Below the pieces are notes generated by a model, which was not told the DNA's origin, did not search any database, and saw nothing but the letters and a program-made list of their open reading frames with translations. Both the position numbers and the translations under genes were made by a program. From Pararhodobacter zhoushanensis (lineage in GTDB: Bacteria > Pseudomonadota > Alphaproteobacteria > Rhodobacterales > Rhodobacteraceae), in assembly GCF_025949695.1 (NCBI RefSeq), contig NZ_JAPDFL010000001.1, positions 974,001 through 1,038,000 of the forward strand: a stretch of 64,000 nt of DNA, written 5' to 3'. Positions 62,494 through 64,000 of the stretch are shown one piece after another; positions within the stretch are counted from its first letter, which is position 1, and the number at the start of each line of letters is the position of its first letter.

Positions 62494-63878
62494 TTCGTCA
62501 CCTTCTTGAGATGGTAGGATTTCGGCCGTGTGACCGCGTAATAGCCCAGCTCGGACAGGCCCGCACCGCGCCCGGTGTCCTTGCACCCGGTCCAGCACAG
62601 CGCCGGGTCGAGGTAATCGCAGCGGTTCATGAAGATCGTGCCGGTCTCGATCTGCGCGCCGATCTCTGCTGCCGCATCGGCGTCCTGCGTCCAGATCGAG
62701 GCGGTCAGGCCATAGGGCGAGTCGTTCATCAGTTGGATGGCTTCGGCATCGCCCGAGACCTTCATGATCCCCACCACCGGGCCAAAGCTTTCCTCGCGCA
62801 TCACGCGCATGGAATGGTCCACGTTCACCAGAATCTGCGGGGCCAGATAGGCGCCACCATCGTCGGCAGGGAACAGCGCGGGGTCGATCAGCGGGGTCGC
62901 CCCTGCCGCCACAGCCTCGGCCACCTGCTCGCGCACCGTGCGCGCAAAGCGAACATTCGCCATCGGGCCGATGGTGGTGTCGGCGTCGAACGGGTTGCCC
63001 AGTTTCAGCGCCGAGACCCACGCAACCGCCTTTTCGACAAAGGCGTCATAAAGCGATGCGTGCACATAGATCCGCTCGATCCCGCAGCAGCACTGCCCCG
63101 CGTTGAACATCGCGCCGTCCATCAGGCTGTCGACCGCCGCGTCCAGATCGGCATCGGCGCGCACATAGCCCGGATCCTTGCCGCCCAGCTCCAGCCCGGT
63201 GCCGGTAAAGGTGCCTGCCGCCGCGCGCTCAATCGCCGCGCCGCCGCCGACCGAGCCGGTGAAGTTCACAAAGCCAAAGCTGCGCGCGCCGATCAGCGCC
63301 TCGGTCGTCGCGTGGTCCAGCGTGACGTTCTGGAATACGCCCTCGGGCAGGCCACCGGCGGCGAAGGCTTCGGCCAGACGCTCGCCCACGACCAGCGTTT
63401 GCGAGGCGTGTTTCAGCATCACCGCATTGCCCGCGATCAGCGCGGGAACGATGGTGTTGATCGCCGTCAGGTACGGGTAGTTCCACGGCGCGATGACAAA
63501 GACCACGCCGACCGCTTCGCGCGCCAGCGCGCGGTGGAACCGCTCGGACTCCTCAACGATCTTGGGTGCCAGCGTCGCTTCGGCGATCGAGGCCATATAC
63601 GCGGCCCGCTCGTTCACCCCGCCAAATTCGCCGCCATAGCGCGTGGGGCGGCCCATCTGCCAGGCCAGTTCCTCGACAGCCTGAGCGCTGGTCTGGTTGA
63701 GCGCGGCGATCCCCGCCTGGACGAGGGCGATCCGCTCGGCCAGCGGGCGCGCGGCCCAGGCTTTTTGCGCGGTCTTGGCGCGGGAAACGGCGGCTTGCGC
63801 TTCGGCCAGCGGCAGGGCCGGGCGCTCGGCATAAACCCGCCCGTCGACGGGCGAGATGCATTGGATGGTCTTGGTCAT
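62490..63878 (-). CDS. Aldehyde dehydrogenase family protein
   Basis: A 462-residue NAD(P) aldehyde dehydrogenase. GVVFVIAPWNYPYLTAINTIVPALIAGNAVMLKHA is the coenzyme-binding start, FTGSVGGGAAIE follows, the catalytic Glu is in LELGGKDPGYV, and the catalytic Cys is in MFNAGQCCCGIERIYVH, where three Cys stand together. ESFGPVVGIMKV is a further family block. Co-translated with the alcohol dehydrogenase downstream. Confidence 0.94.
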   Translation of the reverse strand: MTKTIQCISPVDGRVYAERPALPLAEAQAAVSRAKTAQKAWAARPLAERIALVQAGIAALNQTSAQAVEELAWQMGRPTRYGGEFGGVNERAAYMASIAEATLAPKIVEESERFHRALAREAVGVVFVIAPWNYPYLTAINTIVPALIAGNAVMLKHASQTLVVGERLAEAFAAGGLPEGVFQNVTLDHATTEALIGARSFGFVNFTGSVGGGAAIERAAAGTFTGTGLELGGKDPGYVRADADLDAAVDSLMDGAMFNAGQCCCGIERIYVHASLYDAFVEKAVAWVSALKLGNPFDADTTIGPMANVRFARTVREQVAEAVAAGATPLIDPALFPADDGGAYLAPQILVNVDHSMRVMREESFGPVVGIMKVSGDAEAIQLMNDSPYGLTASIWTQDADAAAEIGAQIETGTIFMNRCDYLDPALCWTGCKDTGRGAGLSELGYYAVTRPKSYHLKKVTK

Positions 63879-63968
63879 GTCACACCTGCAGGGTTCCCGG
63901 CGGGGCCTTGGTCCGCGCGCCGCCCGGGTCGTTGAAAAGAGTTCGGCCCTTGTGGCGGGCCGGTAAGG

Positions 63969-64000
63969 TTACGCCCGCTCCAGCCCGCGCTTGAGCTCCC
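63969..64000 (-). CDS. C-terminal end of an upstream gene (partial, unidentified)
   Basis: On the minus strand the last bases read ELKRGLERA and TAA, a plausible protein end 90 bases upstream of the aldehyde dehydrogenase in the same direction. Only nine codons are seen, so neither the reading frame nor the product can be confirmed. Confidence 0.35.
   Translation of the reverse strand, partial: ELKRGLERA

Overview
The window is high-GC DNA from an alphaproteobacterium of the Rhodobacterales (Roseobacter/Paracoccaceae type). The order argD-argF, the order trpS / murJ-glnD, a penicillin-binding-protein-activator lipoprotein divergent from rsmI-yraN-gshB, and the DUF1285, zf-CHCC, DUF1993 and MmcQ families all fit this group. 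The product assignments come from motifs read in the translations. No database search was possible.

Layout. 1-6.1 kb: end of argD, argF, a DUF1993 protein, the M3 peptidase Dcp, a small basic protein, a WYL regulator divergent from a glutathione transferase, and a second DUF1993 protein. 6.1-7.8 kb: divergent CDF cation exporter and LysE/RhtB exporter. 7.9-16.3 kb: a seven-gene operon in which a LivFGHMK-type ABC importer is bracketed by two different acyl-CoA-forming enzymes, so uptake and CoA activation of a carboxylic acid look coupled. 16.4-19.8 kb: a secreted pseudo-caspase/peptidoglycan-binding protein, a WYL regulator divergent from a RidA-like protein, rpmJ and tRNA-Val(GAC). 19.9-25.3 kb: N-formylglutamate amidohydrolase, an NMT1/THI5-type ABC importer, a small AKP-rich protein and a CobW-type GTPase. 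25.5-35.6 kb: hydrolase, membrane protein, trpS, pseudo-rhomboid, GlsB-like protein, murJ, glnD and an LpoA-like lipoprotein. 35.7-49.6 kb: rsmI, yraN, gshB, hydrolase, comM, tuf, lipoprotein, parC, mmcQ-like, polA and pirin. 49.7-54.2 kb: DUF2459, zf-CHCC, an orphan ABC ATPase, MFS, DUF1285 and ChaC. 54.4-61.1 kb: a tightly overlapped MoxR-DUF58-BatA/DUF4159-GATase-like operon. 61.3-64 kb: iron alcohol dehydrogenase and aldehyde dehydrogenase.

The most important caution is that five genes between 35.7 and 49.6 kb (rsmI, tuf, parC, polA, pirin) are interrupted by single-base indels. Two lie in C/G homopolymers. Two, and probably a third, fit insertion of one A (plus strand) inside GAGTC, the CcrM-type GANTC motif. 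Three of the affected genes (tuf, parC, polA) are essential or nearly so, so I read these as likely sequencing or base-calling errors rather than real pseudogenes.

Other structure worth attention: five composite palindromic intergenic elements, three copies of a GTAGGGTGGGGTT palindrome, two hairpins that enclose or include a Shine-Dalgarno sequence, and a perfect CTGACA-N6-TGTCAG operator candidate next to a WYL regulator. I found no CRISPR array, prophage, insertion sequence or rRNA. The window is mostly core and housekeeping DNA. No single locus is convincingly a wholly new system. The pseudo-caspase protein and the importer-ligase operon are the best candidates for new biology.
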